NCBI GenBank assembly: GCA_030686995.1
Contig: CM060686.1
Span: 75,467,757-75,531,756, forward strand
Length of the DNA: 64,000 nucleotides
DNA from: Artemisia argyi
Taxonomy: Eukaryota > Streptophyta > Magnoliopsida > Asterales > Asteraceae
Direction of reading: 5' to 3'
Of the stretch, positions 11,716-24,200 are shown piece by piece (within the stretch, counting starts at the first letter, position 1; the number at the start of each line of letters is the position of its first letter). Position numbers and translations under genes: made by a program. Below the pieces are notes generated by a model, which was not told the origin of the DNA, did not search any database, and saw only the letters and a list, made by a program, of their open reading frames with translations.

Positions 11716-14700
11716 TGTAACACCCCCAAAAGTCGTTATTAACAGCGGAAGACTTAACATGTCAGCGGAAGACTTTCGGGGTATTACTTCGAGGATCTTT
11801 GTCACAATCATAGTAGATATCACAAAGTGAAGTATTAAAGATTTATTTTATTTCAAAATACCAAATATCAGGAATACAAAACATTATTAAGTTAAGAACG
11901 TGTTTTATTCTGAAGGAAAATAAGTAGTTTATTATAGTCCTTGTCATGCTTTTGCCCACTCCGTGCCATCCAGATCCGTCTTGTTTAGTTACCTGAGATA
12001 AACATGCTAAAGTCAACATAAAGTTGAGTGATATTCATAGGTTTGAGTTTAAGAGTTTAATCACAAGTTACGAATGTATTGTAATCACATACAATCAATA
12101 TGTTAAGAAAATTTAATGTTCCTGTTATTGCCTTAAGCTCATGATACTCAACGATTAACAGCCAATCATAAATACGAATTATGATGGTAAGTAATAGGCC
12201 CCCAAAGATAGGTATTTGTCAATAACCTATTTATAAGAACAATAAAGTGCGCCTGGTGTTTTCTCCAACAACCAAACGAGGATTGTCAATCACTAATAGT
12301 ACTATTCACAATTATTTACGTTCACCCTTCAAGTGATTAAGGTTCATGATCGAGGGACTTCTGACAATAGTAACTTAAGCAAATAACATTGGCCTGACGG
12401 TATTTCAATACCCGGTATAAAAGACTTGTGATCGAGTTTTAAGCATGTATCTCCCCACGGGAAAATAGTTAAAGAGTGGGCTATGAAATCACCTTAGTAG
12501 TACAGTGGTATCGTAGTCTCAACAAAGCAAGGAAATGGCTTCACACAACACAACCTAAAAGATAATGCAAGTTTCAGTTAATAGTCTAAATCTGGTTTTA
12601 TCGCGATTACTTGTTATTTAGTTACGAGTAAATCTCGTGTTTGTTTAAGTGCCTAAAGTTTTAAAAACAACGTTATATATAATTATATCTCGTAAGTAAA
12701 AATATCGATGATTGATATAAAGTTAGTTTTTATAACAGAAATAAACGTATCGTTTTACAAGAAATAAATAACGTATTGTTATATCGTTTAAATTTTGTTT
12801 ATCGTTATATAAGTTTTATTCGTATTGTATATATATATATATAATAAGTTACGTTTTATTATTTATCATTTTAACATATATTCAAATATATATATATGTA
12901 AGTAAAAAAAATATATAAAGTTTTTATTAAAATCAATATTACCATTCAATCCTTCATGTTTCTCAATTTTACACTTTTTACCCTTAACGGAAAATATTTA
13001 CGCCGTTAGTCCAAAAATTATATATATTTACATTTTTAGTCCAAATATCAAATATATACATTTATTATCCTTTAGTTTCAATATTTACAGTTTATACCCC
13101 TTATGAAACAGTTTTTATACCTTTCACTAAAGTTTACCAATTTGGCAAATTTAGTCCCTATCTCTCATACATTTGCAAAAATGGTCCATACTTTACCAAC
13201 TTCAAAACTTAACCATTTTATTATTTCCTTAAGCTCAAATCATTTAGAAAATCTTATTTTCGCAGCTTATAAGCTTATTAATAGCTTATTTTGTTTATAA
13301 AGCTTATTTTTCACCTAAATGGGCTTAACGTGCAAATTTAAGGGTCCGTTAACGTTTTGTGATCCAATGGGCTTACGAAAGGTTTGGGCCTGACCTTGGA
13401 CTCATTTTAGGATACTAAAAACACTGGTGTTGGGCTCCCAGGCCCAGTGTATCACATAAGCTTAGTGGGCTTAACATAAGCCCACGTAGCTTATATAAGT
13501 TTTCTAAAAATCTGGTTTTTGGTCGAGACAAAAGGGTCGAGTAAAGTGGTTATACGAGCTAGTTAGGTCAAATGAAAAGCGTTCTCTAATTGTTTACCAA
13601 GGTGACAATGGGGTCGAGCAATAAAATGAACATGTCATGTGTCGAATTTTTAAATGACGCGACCAAAGTAAACGTTCCAACTTTATTTCACAAAACAGTT
13701 TCATAGCTAAAATATTCTAAGTGTTTTGAAATGACACGAATGGGTCAAGTGACCTCCTAAACGTGTCGAATATATTAGTTTAAACGTTAGTTTTAGGTTC
13801 AAAAGTTTATATCACTCGTTTGTCATTATGTTGGACAATTAGAATGTCGAATAATATGGTCATGTCACGTTTGTATATAACGAATTAAATGAGGCAAAGT
13901 GAACGTGCAAAACTTTATAATAACGAAAATAGAATATAACAAAGGAACTCCAAGTGCTCACCTCACCTCAAAATAGGTGGTTTAAATGGTTCGTAGGGAT
14001 CGAGTTTGGTTCAAGGAGGATTGTAGCGTGGTTCACGGCACACCAAGGTTCAAGTAGACTCCAAGCTTGCTTCCTAGGTTCTCTTCTAAGCGTGGCTCTC
14101 CTAGCAATCCCTTCGTCCCTCCATAGCTCCTTTTCGTTATTTATTTTAGTGGTATGGTATGTATGAGTGTATGAAGTGATGTGGTTTGCATGTAAAGCTT
14201 ATATAGGCTGCATTTTGAATGTGTATGGACAAGATAAGTTCACAAGGATGGAGGTGGCACGTTAGGTGAATAGTGACGCCACAAATCTAAACCAATCGAG
14301 TATTTACATAGCCAAGATCTCGTGTGATTGTTCCTGCTCACTCCTGACGCATACTTACATTCACATTGTTCATTTAGATGGGATTGGAGAGCAATGGGTG
14401 GTGCTAAGGGATGTATTGACACGTTTTGAGTTATCTTGTAACATGGCTTTCGAGTTTTACTTTGGGCAAAATTTAGGTAGTAAACGAGCGACTCATATTG
14501 TAAACTTGGTCATTCTTAATTCCTTGTTAGCTCGTAATTTAAGTTATGTAAAAATATGTGTGTGTTATGTGTCGAATTTATAGGATAATAGGGGTGTTCC
14601 TTGGCTCGCTCGCAAAACAAACAAAGAAAAGAAAAAATTTCATAAGGGTGAGTTTTGGGTTTTTAAGCCCTTTGGGCTTGCGTTTGTTTTTGGCCCAGCA

Positions 14701-15115
14701 GAAGAAAGAAAACAAAATGAAAAAAAAAGGGTCCGTTTGGTATTTATGCTAGAAAGTGGGGCCCATTTAAGACGTGGGGTCCACATAGAAATTTTAGGGA
14801 GTCGGGATAAGTTCAAGTAATAATAGTGAGCAATCTCGGGAATTTTCGTAGGTTCCGGAATATATAATTATTGTACGTTATAGATAACGAAACGTATATT
14901 ATAAAATATAAATGTTTTTATTATATATATATTCGCGATAATTTAGACTATCTAGGTTTGTGTGCAAGCAACGTTTCTAAGCAAAAGATAATTCACAATT
15001 TACCGTTGTGAATTATATATAAAAAAAAATTTTGTCATACGTAAAAGTGGGTATTTAAATAACGTAACATCTTGTAGGTATTTACTAACCGTTGGGAAAA
15101 TCTCGAGAGGCTACA
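11716..15115 (-). mobile_element. 3' LTR of the gypsy element
   Basis: 3,400 bp; in sense orientation it starts TGTAGCC and ends GGTGTTACA. A TATA box in sense orientation (cctatataagc) lies near 14195-14205. The small ORFs on either strand (13103-13300, 13954-14166, 14266-14583) recur in the other LTR and have no recognisable domain. Confidence 0.93.
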
Positions 15116-15133
15116 GTACATACATCTTACAGT

Positions 15134-15152
15134 GAATTCCGTCCCGGAATTC
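15134..15152 (-). other. Stem-loop before 3' LTR of the gypsy element
   Basis: GAATTCCG and CGGAATTC form a perfect 8-bp stem around loop GGA (sense strand), 18 bases before the 3' LTR. No strong purine tract follows, unlike the relic at 2765-2800. The stem differs from that relic by two compensatory base-pair changes. Confidence 0.75.
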
Positions 15153-15178
15153 GAGTTTAGGAGGGTTGCCAAGGGTGT

Positions 15179-15421
15179 CTATGAGAAGAGGTGCGGGTAC
15201 TTGGTGTGAAACTGGTCCTCGCGTTCCCAAGTATACTCTGGTCCTCGTTTAGAGTCCCATCGAACTTTTATGATAGGGATACGGTTTTGTTTCAGTTGTT
15301 TGACTTCTCTATCCATGATTTCTACTGGTTCTTCGGTAAAAACGAGTTTGTCATCAAGTTGTAATTCTTTCAATGGAATGACCAAAGATTCATCGGATAA
15401 ACACTTCTTGAGATTTGACAC
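15179..15421 (-). pseudogene. Pol C-terminal tail cut off by a stop codon
   Basis: 80 codons, MSNLKKCLSDESLVIPL... to ...YTWEREDQFHTKYPHLFS. This is the chromodomain-like end of Tekay-type polyproteins. It is in frame with the large ORF at 15449-19672, separated by one TAA (15446-15448) and a few sense codons. With LTRs this similar the stop is recent, or possibly a sequencing error. The start given is only the first ATG of the fragment, not a likely real start. Confidence 0.85.
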
Positions 15422-15445
15422 ATGGAAAGTGTTGTGAATTCTACT

Positions 15446-18400
15446 AAGTTACTTGGGTAGTTCAAGTTTATATGCCATGGGTCCAATTCTTTCTAGGATT
15501 TTGAATGGACCGATGTATCTTGGGTTTAACTTTCCCCTCTTTCCGAATCGTATCATTCCTCTCCATGGTGATACTTTTAACATAACTTTATCTCCAATCT
15601 GAAATTCCATGGGTTTTCTTTTTAGGTCGGCGTAACTTTTCTGTCGGTCTCTAGCGGTTTGTAAACGTTGTTTGATTTTTATGATTTTCTCGGTTGTCTC
15701 ATGAACTAGATCCGGTCCTGTGAGTTGTACTTCTCCGACTTCTGCCCAGCAAACGGGCGATCTACACTTTCTACCGTAAAGTGCTTCGAATGGTGCTGCC
15801 TTGATACTGGTATGATAACTGTTGTTGTATGAGAATTCTGCTAATGGTAAGTGTTTGTCCCAACCTTTTCCGAAGTCTATAACACAAGCGCCTAGCATAT
15901 CTTCTAAGGTTTGTATAGTTCTCTCACTTTGACCATCGGTTTGTGGGTGATAGGCTGTACTCATATCCAGCTTTGTTCCTAAAGCTTTTTGCAATGATTT
16001 CCAAAAATGAGACGTGAAACGACTGTCACGATCTGATATAATAGAAATCGGCACTCCATGTCGTGACACAATTTCTTTCAGATATATCTGAGCAAGTGTG
16101 TTCATTTTATCAGTTTCTTTGATTGGTAGGAAATGAGCTGACTTGGTGAGACGATCAACGATAACCCATATCGTATCGTAGCCAGTAGAGGTTTTGGGAA
16201 GTTTGGTGATGAAGTCCATTGTAATACGTTCCCATTTCCACATGGGGAGTTCAGGTTGGGTGAGTAATCCGGAGGGTTTCTGGTATTCTGCTTTTACTCT
16301 TGAACATGTTAGACATTTACTGACGTACTCAGCGATGTCGGCTTTCATGTTCGGCCACCAATATAGTTTCTTAAGATCTTGGTACATCTTGTCGGAACCT
16401 GGGTGAATGGAGTATTTTGACTTGTGAGACTCATGCATGATAAGGTTACGAATACCTCCGAAGAGAGGAATCCAGCTTCTTTCCTTGAAACAAAGCATTC
16501 CATTTGATCTTTTCACAAATCCGTTTTCGTTTTCCGGCATACCAAAAATCTTTTCAATTGGTCGATTTTCTTTCTTGAGAGCCTCGCTCTGGGCGATAAT
16601 GATTTGTGTTGGAAGGGGTGAACAAATAGTCATGCCTAACGATCTAACCCTGAGAGGTTTTAGTCTTTCTTTTCGGCTTAATGCATCTGCTACTACATTA
16701 GCCTTTCCTGGGTGATAACGGATTTCACAATCATAATCACTAAGCAATTCTAACCAACGGCGTTGTCTCATGTTTAAATCCTTTTGATCTAGGATGTGTT
16801 GAAGACTTTTGTGATCTGTAAACACGATACACTTGGTGCCGTATAGATAGTGTCTCCATAATTTAAGAGCGAATACTATTGCTCCTAGTTCTAGATCATG
16901 GGTTGTGTAATTTTCCTCATGTTTCTTCAGTTGACGTGAGGCATATGCTATTACCTTATCCCGTTGTATCAAAACTGCACCTAAACCATGGTACGAAGCG
17001 TCACAATATAGCACGAAATCTTTGCTTCCTTCTGGCAATGCTAGTATTGGAGCCTCACAAAGCTTTTGTTTTAGCAGTTGGAAGGCTGATTCTGCTTCTT
17101 GTCCCCAAACGTACTTTTCGTTCTTTTGGGTCAACTTGGTCAATGGTTTTGAGATTTTAGAGAAACCTTCAATAAATCTCCGGTAGTAACCTGCAAGACC
17201 TAAAAATTGACGTACTTCTGTGGGAGTTGTAGGTGATGACCATTCTTTAACTGCCTCTATCTTTGCTGGATCCACGTGGATACCTTGACTACTGATTATG
17301 TGTCCCAAAAATTGCACCGTGGGAATCCAAAAGTCGCATTTTGAAAATTTTGCGTACAACTTTTCCTTCCTAAGTAACTCTAGGATTGTTCTCAAATGAT
17401 TGGCATGTTCCTCTTTGTTACGAGAGTAGATCAGAATGTCGTCAATGAATACTATCACGAATTTGTCCAAATATGGCTTGCATACTCGGTTCATTAGGTC
17501 CATAAACACAGCGGGTGCGTTCGTTAGACCAAATGGCATTACCTGAAATTCATAGTGTCCATAACGGGTTCTGAAGGCTGTCTTGGGAATATCTTCTTCC
17601 CGAACTCTCAATTGATGGTATCCCGACCTTAGATCAATCTTCGAGTATACACTCGATCCTTGTAATTGATCAAACAAATCGTCTATTCTAGGTAAAGGAT
17701 ATCGGTTCTTTATAGTGAGTTTGTTTAACTCTCGGTAATCTATGCACATTCGGAATGATCCGTCTTTCTTTTTAACAAATAGAACTGGGGCTCCCCAAGG
17801 TGATGAACTTGGTCTAATGAAACCTTTATCGGATAATTCCTTTAGTTGTTCCGATAGTTCCTCCATTTCGGAAGGTGCCAACCTGTAAGGTGCTTTTGCT
17901 ACTGGTGCCGCTCCAGGCACTAGTTCAATTTGGAACTCTACTTGACGAGTCGGTGGAAGACCGGGTAGATCTTCAGGAAATACTTCGGGGAATTCCTTAA
18001 CGATAGGTACGTCTTTAAGTTGTTTCTCGGTTAACTTACTTTCTGTCACCTGAACCATGAATACATGACATCCTTCGTTCATGTATTTTATCATTCTGAG
18101 GCATGAGATGATTCCGTATCGGTTTTTATTCTTGTCGCCATGGATAACGAGGGTTTCATTCTTAAAAGGAATGTGTATGGCTTTCTCGTCACGATGAATC
18201 TTAGCATGATGTTTGGATAACCAATCCATTCCGATGATAGCATCAAAACTACCGAGTTGGACAGGCATTAGGTCAATAGGAAAAGATTCTCCTACGAGGG
18301 TTATGGTACAATTCTTTAAAATAGAGTTGGTGCTAATTAAGTTCCCATTGGCCATTTCTATCTCGTATGTGGTGTTTAGCTTAGAAGGGTTAGAGTTAAT

Positions 18401-19672
18401 GAAAGGGGCAAACGTATCTGATACGAAGCTCTTATCTGCTCCAGAATCAAATAATACTCTAGCATTATGATGATTTAATAAGAACGTACCCGTGACGACG
18501 TCGGGGTTTTGTGGTTCGTTTTCATTTCCCATCACGTATGCTCTTGCTCGTGCAGTGTTCTGACCATTTCCTTTTGGACAGCGGTTCTTGAAGTGTCCGG
18601 TTTCTCCGCATGAGTAACATGTTGGTGCATTTGGTTGTAGGTTGCTGCCGGTAGCAGGGGTCCTACAATCTTTTGTGGCATGACCTATCCTTTGGCATTT
18701 ATGGCATTTTACTGTACAAGCACCATTGTGATGGAGCTTGCATCGATTGCACTGCGGCTTATTACCTTGATATCCATTGCCATTGGTTGCCGTAAATATC
18801 TTAGGGGGTTCTTGTCGTTGGTTCTGTTGTTGGCGATGTGGGTTCTTGTTTTGGTGTTGTTGTTGGTTGATCCTGTTGTAGTTGTTGTTGTTGTGGTGAT
18901 GGTTGTTGTTGCGATGGCCGTTGTGGTAGTGATTGTGGTTTTGATGGTGGGTGGTTCTCCTGTCATCGAGCTTTCTTTTGAGTTCGTTGCACTTGATTTC
19001 GCGGTCTAGGAGTTTTTGTGCTAACTCCATTGCGACTTCTAGTGATGGTGGGTTGGATGCTGTGACATTTCCTTCAATATTCCGGGGAAGACCTTCAATA
19101 TACTTCTCCAGAATTTTCTCTAAATCTGGTACGATAGAAGGACATAATGCCATTAGCTCGTGGAATCTCCTGTTGTAAGCCCTAAGATCGATTCCTTTGA
19201 CTGCAAGGACATGGAATTCGTCTTCCAGTTTTCTTATTTCGGATCGAGGACAGTACTTCTTTAGGATCTTGGCTTTGAATTCCGTCCAGGAGAGTCGGTA
19301 CGCTGCTTCTGTACCTAAAGTTTGAGTTGTAGCGGTCCACCATGACAAGGCGTCATCCATTAAGGTTCCTGTGGCAAATGTGACCCTGTTGTTTTCTGAG
19401 CATCCACTCCTTTGGAATACCGTTTCGCATCTCTCGAACCAATGGGCAAGTTTAGTTATCCCTTCAGTACCCATGAAGTAAGTTGGCTGACAAGCCATAA
19501 AGTCTTTATAGGTACATTGGCGAGGTGCGGGAGCAACATTTCTTGCCGGTTGTGCGTTAGCATTTGCTTGTTCGGCTAAGGCTGCATTGATTCCATTGGT
19601 GATTGCTTGTTGGATCTCTTCCGGGGTCATGGTTGCTGCTGAGGTAGGGGTCACGGTTCTCTTAGGTGCCAT
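15446..19672 (-). CDS. Ty3/gypsy Gag-Pol polyprotein
   Basis: 1407 codons, one continuous frame. Gag occupies about residues 60-240, followed by a His/Asn/Gln-rich linker (240-300). Zinc knuckles are [14 protein letters not shown] (about 323-336) and [14 protein letters not shown] (about 352-365). The protease has DSGAD (about 409). Reverse transcriptase has [12 protein letters not shown] (about 676) and FIDDI (about 742), and RNase H has [10 protein letters not shown] (about 890). The integrase zinc finger ends in CLTC (about 1122), with core acidic residues in TMDF (1154), SDRDSRF (about 1214) and TDGQSERT (E near 1250). It ends at LELPK before a TAA; the tail is at 15179-15421. Together with the extra ORF upstream this could be a transcribed element. 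The ATG chosen gives MAPKRT, a sensible Gag start just after a non-coding gap. Confidence 0.95.
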
Positions 19673-19957
19673 ATTCCTAAAAATGAGAATATATTTTCAG
19701 AATTTTCATAATAACCATCTTGTATTAGACTATTTAGTAACATCAATAGGTTCAAAGTTATAATAGTGTCACATATATCACGATGCAATATACGATATCA
19801 TAACACTTATGAAAATAAAGCAAACATAACATCATTGATTAGATTGTCGTTTTGAGTTTACATCACTTATTTATTCTTGTTGACATATCTTCTAGGACAT
19901 TCAAATACAAGTTATTACTGTGATGTGGCTGAGGCTACGTCGACAATCTATGGCATT
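19673..19957 (-). other. Spacer between extra ORF and gag-pol
   Basis: 285 bases without a frame; AT-rich leader of gag-pol. No splice or internal ribosome signal can be claimed from the sequence alone. Confidence 0.5.
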
Positions 19958-21043
19958 CTAGGGTTTTCCTTGGTTATCATCAAGACGACGTTCTAGTTCC
20001 TGAATTTTGGCGGCCATGGTTTCTATGATTTGGTCTCGGTCTCTCTCCCTAGCTTGTGTTTCTTGTTGTGCACGTCGCAGAGACATGACTTGGGCTCTTG
20101 TGGTGTCGAGGGCTTGATCGATGTCACACATGATGTCCTTGTTTACGGTGTTAGCAGAGCAAAGTAATCCGATGAATTCCATAGCTTCACCGAACTGGGT
20201 ACTTAGTTGTTCAATCATGGTTCCCATCTCTAGGTGTCCCATCACAAGTTGTTCTATCTCAGCTGACATGACTTCTATTAGTTCATTAGCGATGTTGTTC
20301 ACCAAGGTGGCTATGGCGTCTAACCTGTCTTCATGTCTTACTAACCTAGCTGCCAAGAGTGGTATGGTATGGTGAATGGGTTCTCCAGTGACTGGAAGGA
20401 TCCTGGATGTAGCAAATGATGATCTTTCACCAAGTTCTCTGTTGGTGGGAGTACCTTCTTGAGATCTCCAATACTTAAGGATTGGTAGTAGAAATGACCA
20501 TTTGCGAGCATTGACCCGCTTACGAGCCTTATGGTTGGTTCTTGCATAATAGTAAGGATCTGAGGAGGTAGGACGAATCTGGTAATTCCTTGGTTGATAA
20601 GTCAGAGGAGCACTGGAAGTTTTCACAGGTGGTGAACTGTTGATTGTCACTGGTACAGTAGTAGTCTGCTGATAAAATATACTAGGTAGTATCACTGGTT
20701 CTGCAGTTGGAGCAATTTCCTTTTTCCATTTAGTATCATCCCAGATGTCTTTTTCTTCAGCATATGAAAGAGCTTTTCCAGCAGTGGCTGGTTCATAAGG
20801 CTGGAATGGAGAAGTTTGCTTACTGCGTCTGATTGGACCAGATGATGCTTGAGGTGAAGTAAAGGATTGCTGACTTTCCCTATTCTTGTCTGTTGTAGGT
20901 GACACAGTCATTGGAGCAAGTGTTGGTACAATAGGTGTAGAGCTCTCAGTTTCCGAATCCGATAACAACACAATGAAGTTGGGTTTGGAAGACATGGTAC
21001 TGTAATAATCCCGATTAGTAAACATAGTTATTAGCAAAATCAT
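19958..21043 (-). CDS. Extra sense ORF upstream of gag, coiled-coil protein
   Basis: 361 codons on the element's sense strand between primer binding site and gag. The first ATG gives MILLITMF; an internal ATG at codon 17 (MSSKPNFIVLLSDSETES) is an equally plausible start. The N-terminal half is Ser/Thr/Pro-rich and probably disordered. A basic patch (KARKRVNARKW, near residue 172) follows. The C-terminal third is helical and heptad-like (RHEDRLDAIATLVNNIANELIE..., later RAQQETQARERDRDQI), ending LERRLDDNQGKP. No enzyme domain is visible. I remember Asteraceae retroelement proteins with a similar HEDRLDA segment but could not check. Function unknown; the uninterrupted frame in a young element suggests it is maintained. 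Confidence 0.75.
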   Translation of the reverse strand: MILLITMFTNRDYYSTMSSKPNFIVLLSDSETESSTPIVPTLAPMTVSPTTDKNRESQQSFTSPQASSGPIRRSKQTSPFQPYEPATAGKALSYAEEKDIWDDTKWKKEIAPTAEPVILPSIFYQQTTTVPVTINSSPPVKTSSAPLTYQPRNYQIRPTSSDPYYYARTNHKARKRVNARKWSFLLPILKYWRSQEGTPTNRELGERSSFATSRILPVTGEPIHHTIPLLAARLVRHEDRLDAIATLVNNIANELIEVMSAEIEQLVMGHLEMGTMIEQLSTQFGEAMEFIGLLCSANTVNKDIMCDIDQALDTTRAQVMSLRRAQQETQARERDRDQIIETMAAKIQELERRLDDNQGKP

Positions 21044-21213
21044 AGCATGTAAGCATATATCAAGTTATATAAGTAAGAAATAATGAGAAGTAACTTTTCT
21101 ACCAGATGTTGGAATGTAGGCACGGAGGGCATGAAGTGGTATTTTGTAAAAATGGTCCAATTAAAGTGTAGTTATCGTCCAATGTATAAAAACATCTGGT
21201 TCTCTATAACCGT

Positions 21214-21230
21214 GGCTCTGAATACCAATC
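21214..21230 (-). other. Primer binding site of the gypsy element
   Basis: Immediately inside the 5' LTR, the sense strand reads gattggtattcagagcc, which is the TGGTATCAGAGCC type site (initiator tRNA-Met) with one extra T. Confidence 0.7.
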
Positions 21231-24200
21231 TGTAACACCCCCAAAAGTCGTTATTAACAGCGGAAGACTTAACATGTCAGCGGAAGACTTTCGGGGTATT
21301 ACTTCGAGGATCTTTGTCACAATCATAGTAGATATCACAAAGTGAAGTATTAAAGATTTATTTTATTTCAAAATACCAAATATCAGGAATACAAAACATT
21401 ATTAAGTTAAGAACGTGTTTTATTCTGAAGGAAAATAAGTAGTTTATTATAGTCCTTGTCATGCTTTTGCCCACTCCGTGCCATCCAGATCCGTCTTGTT
21501 TAGTTACCTGAGATAAACATGCTAAAGTCAACATAAAGTTGAGTGATATTCATAGGTTTGAGTTTAAGAGTTTAATCACAAGTTACGAATGTATTGTAAT
21601 CACATACAATCAATATGTTAAGAAAATTTAATGTTCCTGTTATTGCCTTAAGCTCATGATACTCAACGATTAACAGCCAATCATAAATACGAATTATGAT
21701 GGTAAGTAATAGGCCCCCAAAGATAGGTATTTGTCAATAACCTATTTATAAGAACAATAAAGTGCGCCTGGTGTTTTCTCCAACAACCAAACGAGGATTG
21801 TCAATCACTAATAGTACTATTCACAATTATTTACGTTCACCCTTCAAGTGATTAAGGTTCATGATCGAGGGACTTCTGACAATAGTAACTTAAGCAAATA
21901 ACATTGGCCTGACGGTATTTCAATACCCGGTATAAAAGACTTGTGATCGAGTTTTAAGCATGTATCTCCCCACGGGAAAATAGTTAAAGAGTGGGCTATG
22001 AAATCACCTTAGTAGTACAGTGGTATCGTAGTCTCAACAAAGCAAGGAAATGGCTTCACACAACACAACCTAAAAGATAATGCAAGTTTCAGTTAATAGT
22101 CTAAATCTGGTTTTATCGCGATTACTTGTTATTTAGTTACGAGTAAATCTCGTGTTTGTTTAAGTGCCTAAAGTTTTAAAAACAACGTTATATATAATTA
22201 TATCTCGTAAGTAAAAATATCGATGATTGATATAAAGTTAGTTTTTATAACAGAAATAAACGTATCGTTTTACAAGAAATAAATAACGTATTGTTATATC
22301 GTTTAAATTTTGTTTATCGTTATATAAGTTTTATTCGTATTGTATATATATATATATATAATAAGTTACGTTTTATTATTTATCATTTTAACATATATTC
22401 AAATATATATATATGTAAGTAAAAAAAATATATAAAGTTTTTATTAAAATCAATATTACCATTCAATCCTTCATGTTTCTCAATTTTACACTTTTTACCC
22501 TTAACGGAAAATATTTACGCCGTTAGTCCAAAAATTATATATATTTACATTTTTAGTCCAAATATCAAATATATACATTTATTATCCTTTAGTTTCAATA
22601 TTTACAGTTTATACCCCTTATGAAACAGTTTTTATACCTTTCACTAAAGTTTACCAATTTGGCAAATTTAGTCCCTATCTCTCGTACATTTGCAAAAATG
22701 GTCCATACTTTACCAACTTCAAAACTTAACCATTTTATTATTTCCTTAAGCTCAAATCATTTAGAAAATCTTATTTTCGCAGCTTATAAGCTTATTAATA
22801 GCTTATTTTGTTTATAAAGCTTATTTTTCACCTAAATGGGCTTAACGTGCAAATTTAAGGGTCCGTTAACGTTTTGTGATCCAATGGGCTTACGAAAGGT
22901 TTGGGCCTGACCTTGGACTCATTTTAGGATACTAAAAACACTGGTGTTGGGCTCCCAGGCCCAGTGTATCACATAAGCTTAGTGGGCTTAACATAAGCCC
23001 ACGTAGCTTATATAAGTTTTCTAAAAATCTGGTTTTTGGTCGAGACAAAAGGGTCGAGTAAAGTGGTTATACGAGCTAGTTAGGTCAAATGAAAAGCGTT
23101 CTCTAATTGTTTACCAAGGTGACAATGGGGTCGAGCAATAAAATGAACATGTCATGTGTCGAATTTTTAAATGACGCGACCAAAGTAAACGTTCCAACTT
23201 TATTTCACAAAACAGTTTCATAGCTAAAATATTCTAAGTGTTTTGAAATGACACGAATGGGTCAAGTGACCTCCTAAACGTGTCGAATATATTAGTTTAA
23301 ACGTTAGTTTTAGGTTCAAAAGTTTATATCACTCGTTTGTCATTATGTTGGACAATTAGAATGTCGAATAATATGGTCATGTCACGTTTGTATATAACGA
23401 ATTAAATGAGGCAAAGTGAACGTGCAAAACTTTATAATAACGAAAATAGAATATAACAAAGGAACTCCAAGTGCTCACCTCACCTCAAAATAGGTGGTTT
23501 AAATGGTTCGTAGGGATCGAGTTTAGTTCAAGGAGGATTGTAGCGTGGTTCACGGCACACCAAGGTTCAAGTAGACTCCAAGCTTGCTTCCTAGGTTCTC
23601 TTCTAAGCGTGGCTCTCCTAGCAATCCCTTCGTCCCTCCATAGCTCCTTTTCGTTATTTATTTTAGTGGTATGGTATGTATGAGTGTATGAAGTGATGTG
23701 GTTTGCATGTAAAGCTTATATAGGCTGCATTTTGAATGTGTATGGACAAGATAAGTTCACAAGGATGGAGGTGGCACGTTAGGTGAATAGTGACGCCACA
23801 AATCTAAACCAATCGAGTATTTACATAGCCAAGATCTCGTGTGATTGTTCCTGCTCACTCCTGACGCATACTTACATTCACATTGTTCATTTAGATGGGA
23901 TTGGAGAGCAATGGGTGGTGCTAAGGGATGTATTGACACGTTTTGAGTTATCTTGTAACATGGCTTTCGAGTTTTACTTTGGGCAAAATTTAGGTAGTAA
24001 ACGAGCGACTCATATTGTAAACTTGGTCATTCTTAATTCCTTGTTAGCTCGTAATTTAAGTTATGTAAAAATATGTGTGTGTTATGTGTCGAATTTATAG
24101 GATAATAGGGGTGTTCCTTGGCTTGCTCGCAAAACAAACAAAGAAAAGAAAAAATTTCATAAGGGTGAGTTTTGGGTTTTTAAGCCCTTTGGGCTTGCGT

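Noticed and set aside
13103..14752. Small ORFs repeated in both gypsy LTRs
   Set aside because: They are duplicated because the LTR is; no domain, and positions span U3 and R without a coding signature.
18680..19009. Plus-strand Val-rich ORF and other plus-strand ORFs between 16194 and 20375
   Set aside because: Antisense shadows of the gypsy gag-pol and extra ORF; the Val run mirrors the His/Asn linker.
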